Below, piece by piece: positions 61,487-64,000 of a stretch of DNA of 64,000 bases. This DNA comes from CADEGL01 sp050180485 (GTDB lineage Bacteria; Pseudomonadota; Alphaproteobacteria; CADEGL01). The notes beneath the pieces are model-generated. The model was not told the origin of the DNA. It did no database searches and saw nothing but the letters and a program-made list of their open reading frames with translations. The translations under genes were made by a program, and so were the position numbers. Each line of letters opens with the position of its first letter. The stretch's first letter is position 1. Where the stretch lies: assembly GCA_050180485.1 (NCBI GenBank), contig JBFXED010000014.1, positions 1 to 64,000 of the forward strand. The letters are read 5' to 3'.

Positions 61487-62317
61487 TCAATTCAACTTGG
61501 ACCGCAATTCCTGCATCAGGGTCGCGATGCGGAACCGCTCGTCGTGGCCGGTCTCGAGCGCGGTGAAGCGCTCAAGGGCGTCGAGCGCTGCGCGTACCTG
61601 GCCGAGCCGCGCGCGCAACAGGCCGCTTTCGCGCCACAGCTCGGGCTTGGCGGGCGCGAAGGCCAGCATCCCGTCCAGGGTGGCCACGGCGGCCTCGATC
61701 TGTCCGGCCTGGATCTGGCGCAGCTTGATGTTGTTCTGCAGGCGCAAAAGGATGTCGCGGTTGCCGAGCGGGGCGTAGTGGGCGGGGGTGAGTTCCGCGT
61801 CCTGGCCGGAAACGGATTTGAGGAGCGCGCGCAATTCGCCCGTGCCGAGCGCGCGTCCGCCGTGGAACGGATCGAGGATCGCGCGGCCGGCACCACGGTC
61901 GAGCCGCACGAGGAAATGGCCCGGGAAGTTGATGCCCGCCATGACCCAGCCCTGGGCGCGCCCGGCGTGGAGATAGAGGATGGAGAGCGCGACGGGCAGG
62001 CCGCGCTTGCGGTCGATCACCCGCATCAGATTAGCGTTCTGCAGATCGTCGTAGTTCTGCGTGTCGCCCGCATAGCCGTGGCGTTCGACCAACGCCGCGT
62101 TCAGCGCGGCGACAGCCTCGTCCAGGGTGGGATCGTCGGGCGCTGCCCCGCGCACGCTCGCGGCTAACTCGGCGAAATGGTCGCGGTAACGGCGCAGGGG
62201 AACACGCGGCCTGTCGAGGAGCGCCAGCGCCAGGGCGCCTTCGGCCAGATCGATGGCATCGTCCGCCTGTCCGGCGATGCGGGCCAGGGTGGCCATGGCA
62301 TGTTCGCGGGTGTTCAT
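61487..62317 (-). CDS. SirB1 family transglutaminase-like and TPR protein
   Basis: 276 residues from the ATG at 62317, with the stop of the preceding BON gene overlapping by 4 bases. The transglutaminase-like core is RRGLPVALSILYLHAGRAQGWVMAGINFPGHFLVRL (parts: GLPVALSILYLH, AGINFPGHFLVRL), and the C-terminal third has TPR-like repeats (LGNRDILLRLQNNIKL). SirB1-type proteins have no fixed biochemical function. A longer open frame up to 62863 is a shadow of the BON gene. Confidence 0.87.
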   Translation of the reverse strand: MNTREHAMATLARIAGQADDAIDLAEGALALALLDRPRVPLRRYRDHFAELAASVRGAAPDDPTLDEAVAALNAALVERHGYAGDTQNYDDLQNANLMRVIDRKRGLPVALSILYLHAGRAQGWVMAGINFPGHFLVRLDRGAGRAILDPFHGGRALGTGELRALLKSVSGQDAELTPAHYAPLGNRDILLRLQNNIKLRQIQAGQIEAAVATLDGMLAFAPAKPELWRESGLLRARLGQVRAALDALERFTALETGHDERFRIATLMQELRSKLN

Positions 62318-62919
62318 GTCTTGCGCGCCGGGTCGTCCTTCAACCGCACATACGAGACCACGCTGCGCACATAGGCCGTGTCGCGCACATGGTTGATCAC
62401 GCGGTCCAGCTCGTCCTGGCTCTGCGCGATGCCCATGAGATAGACCGTGCCGTTCACGCAGTCGACCGTGTAGTTGATCGACATCACGCCCGAATCGAGC
62501 GTCAGCCGTCCCTTGATCTTGGCCTGGATCCATTCGTCGCGGGCGCGGTCGCTCACTCCGCTCCAGTTCTCGACCTGGATCTCGTTGATGACCTCCTTCA
62601 CGCCGTTGGCCTGCCAGGCCAGGCGCGCGGCGTCGATACGCGTCTGCGGATTGATCACCGAGCCGGTCAGAACCACGCGCCCCTCGATCACCGACAGGCT
62701 GACCTTGCGGTAGAGCGCCAGGTCGTGCTTGCCCCACTTGTAATTGATCTCGGAGCGAATGGCCGTGTCGCTGACGGCTTTCGAAATAGGGCGCTCTTGC
62801 GCCGCCGTGGTGCCGGCGGTGGCCGCGACGCCGACCGCCGTACCCGCGGGCGAGCAGGCGCACAGCGCGGCGAGAAGTCCGGCGCAGGCGAAACCGAGGG
62901 TGAAGCGGCCGGCCCCCAT
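62314..62919 (-). CDS. BON-domain lipoprotein
   Basis: 201 residues from the ATG at 62919. It has a signal peptide ending in LLAALCAC with the lipid Cys after ALCA, then two BON domains: about 65-130 (YRKVSLSVIEGRVVLTGSV) and 135-200 (IKGRLTLDSGVMSINYTVDCVNGTVYLMG in parts). BON domains bind membranes and phospholipids, as in OsmY and DolP. It probably acts in the outer-membrane envelope. It sits between sirB1-like and yraN in a reverse unit with rsmI. Confidence 0.9.
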   Translation of the reverse strand: MGAGRFTLGFACAGLLAALCACSPAGTAVGVAATAGTTAAQERPISKAVSDTAIRSEINYKWGKHDLALYRKVSLSVIEGRVVLTGSVINPQTRIDAARLAWQANGVKEVINEIQVENWSGVSDRARDEWIQAKIKGRLTLDSGVMSINYTVDCVNGTVYLMGIAQSQDELDRVINHVRDTAYVRSVVSYVRLKDDPARKT

Positions 62920-62947
62920 GGCGCGCGCTCGCGGTCGTGGATCCGCT

Positions 62948-63331
62948 TCAATTATGACCGGAATCGCCATCGGGCCGCCACGCATCGATGAGGTGGCGCG
63001 GCAGGTGCCAGGGCGAAACCAGGATCGCGTCGAAGCGAAGATCGCAGCCGGCGTGACGCGGGTTGTGGGAGAGGAAGCGCAAGGCGGCGCGTTCGATGCG
63101 GCGGCGTTGACGCGGTGCGATGGCATAGGCCGCCGTTTCGATGGAAGGGCGCGCCTTGACCTCGACCAGCGCCAGGACGCGGCCCCTGCGCGCCACGATG
63201 TCGATCTCGCCTTCGGGTGCGCGGTAGCCGCGCGCCAGGATGCGATAGCCTTTGAGGCGGAGATACTGGGCGACGGCGTGCTCGGCCCAGCGGCCGTGGG
63301 TCTGGGCGCGGCGGTGCCGTTCGCTCTTCAT
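62948..63331 (-). CDS. yraN: YraN (UPF0102) family predicted nuclease
   Basis: 127 residues. RWAEHAVAQYLRLKGYRILARGYRAPEGEIDIVARRG has the PD-(D/E)xK-like pattern: GEIDIVARRGRVLALVEVKARP with the Asp, Glu and Lys of the fold. The family is of unknown function and predicted to be endonuclease-like. It starts in the last 4 bases of the rsmI gene, and that order is widely conserved in proteobacteria. Confidence 0.94.
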   Translation of the reverse strand: MKSERHRRAQTHGRWAEHAVAQYLRLKGYRILARGYRAPEGEIDIVARRGRVLALVEVKARPSIETAAYAIAPRQRRRIERAALRFLSHNPRHAGCDLRFDAILVSPWHLPRHLIDAWRPDGDSGHN

Positions 63332-64000
63332 TTCTTACGGTTCGGCGACCCGAGCGCGAGCGCCCGTGCATAGACGGCGCGGCGCGGTTCTCCGGTGGCT
63401 TCGGCCACCGCCGCCACGGCATCGCGCAGGGACTCGCGCTTGAGCGCCGTGCGCAGCAACGCATCCAGGTCCGCCTCGCTCGGCGCCTCTTGCGCCAGGG
63501 GCGGGCCGACGACGACAACGATCTCGCCCTTGGGCGCGCCGGCCTCCTCATAATGGGCAGCCAGTTCGGCCAGCGTGCCGCGGCGGATTTCCTCGTATAG
63601 CTTGGTCAGTTCGCGCGCGACGGCGGCCTGCCGGTCGCCTAGCACTGCCGCCATGTCGGCGAGAGAGGCGGCCAGGCGCTGGGGCGATTCGAAGAAGATC
63701 AGGCTCGCGCGCAAGGCGGCGAACTCCTTCAACGTGTCGCGCCGTGCGGCGGTCTTGGGCGGCAGGAAGCCCGCGAACAGGAATCGGTCGGTCGGCAGGC
63801 CGGAGAGGACCAAAGCGGCGATGGGGGCGGAGGGGCCGGGCAGGAAATCGACGCCTATGCCGGCATCGATGGCTTCGGTGACGAGCTTGTAGCCGGGATC
63901 GGCGACGAGCGGCGTGCCCGCGTCCGAGACCAGCGCGATGGTCTCGCCCTTCGCCATGCGTGCGAGCAAGACGGGCCGCGCCTTCTGGGCGTTGTGGTCG
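63328..64000 (-). CDS. rsmI: 16S rRNA 2'-O-ribose C1402 methyltransferase RsmI, C-terminal part
   Basis: The frame continues past the right edge, so the N-terminus is missing. The visible about 224 residues start inside DHNAQKARPVLLARM. VSDAGTPLVADPGYKLV is the family SAM-binding signature. FLPGPSAPIAALVLSGLPTDRFLFAGFLP and a C-terminal helical region follow, with PKGEIVVVVGPP near residue 165 of the visible part. The enzyme methylates the ribose of C1402 in the decoding centre. The gene lies directly before yraN. Confidence 0.96.
   Translation of the reverse strand, partial: DHNAQKARPVLLARMAKGETIALVSDAGTPLVADPGYKLVTEAIDAGIGVDFLPGPSAPIAALVLSGLPTDRFLFAGFLPPKTAARRDTLKEFAALRASLIFFESPQRLAASLADMAAVLGDRQAAVARELTKLYEEIRRGTLAELAAHYEEAGAPKGEIVVVVGPPLAQEAPSEADLDALLRTALKRESLRDAVAAVAEATGEPRRAVYARALALGSPNRKK

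Noticed and set aside
61487..62863. Long version of the SirB1-type gene into the BON gene
   Set aside because: The extension is antisense-quality, Arg/Gly-rich and shadows BON. The start is taken at 62317.

Overview
This is a 64 kb stretch of a GC-rich alphaproteobacterial chromosome. It is probably a Rhodospirillales-like lineage, but the genus cannot be told from the sequence. The clearest taxonomic signal is gene order: DUF6489, ferredoxin, mnmE, mnmG, rsmG, parA, parB on one side, and hemE against ppsR, maf, aroE, coaE, dnaQ, secB, Tim44-like, mltA, smr, hslUV and his genes on the other. In alphaproteobacteria such as Caulobacter this arrangement surrounds the replication origin. I see no tRNA, rRNA, CRISPR array, transposase or integrase.

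Layout. (1) 1-3.2 kb: the end of a peptide-type ABC importer (binding protein, two permeases). (2) 3.2-10.5 kb: a methyltransferase, a metallo-beta-lactamase-fold hydrolase, an MFS carrier, a yggS/esterase/response-regulator operon and a CysN-like/CysC fusion. (3) 10.6-15.3 kb: DUF3576 lipoprotein, leuS, lptE and holA, all forward. (4) 15.3-21.5 kb: parB, parA, rsmG, mnmG, mnmE, ferredoxin and DUF6489, all reverse, with two perfect parS sites between mnmG and mnmE and a near-perfect one inside rsmG. (5) 21.7-26 kb: four forward genes (DUF255 protein, ogt, dienelactone hydrolase, qor) ending in a strong terminator. (6) 26-30.06 kb: rho, hemJ, hemH and hemE, reverse. (7) 30.06-30.44 kb: the only gene-free gap longer than 300 bp, which I read as the candidate oriC. 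(8) 30.4-34 kb: ppsR, maf, aroE, coaE and dnaQ, forward, then secB reverse. (9) 34.6-38.5 kb: a polyamine-type ABC importer whose two halves converge. (10) 38.7-47.9 kb: phosphatase, Tim44-like, mltA, lutABC, smr, an XRE regulator, then hslUV and a cNMP-FHA protein in reverse. (11) 48.2-52.6 kb: hisB, DUF2628, hisH, GNAT, hisA, hisF, hisE and HIT. (12) 52.7-54.8 kb: ahpD, ahpC and a divergent oxyR. (13) 54.8-64 kb: comM, gshB, a SirB1-type protein, BON lipoprotein, yraN and rsmI, interrupted by hypothetical membrane proteins and an orphan mobile mystery protein A.

How it fits together. ParA, ParB and parS segregate the origin region. The genes flanking the 30.06-30.44 kb gap point away from it on both sides, as expected if replication starts there. 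Heme synthesis, tRNA modification (MnmEG), leucyl-tRNA charging, histidine synthesis, peptidoglycan turnover, HslUV proteolysis and peroxide defence make up the housekeeping content. The ABC importers, lutABC and the 58-60 kb patch look like accessory insertions.

The most noteworthy non-coding signals are the candidate origin, the three parS sites, a cluster of CTATA repeats and palindromes before the mobile mystery protein A gene, tandem inverted repeats between oxyR and ahpC, and intercistronic hairpins after the first genes of the polyamine and ahp operons.
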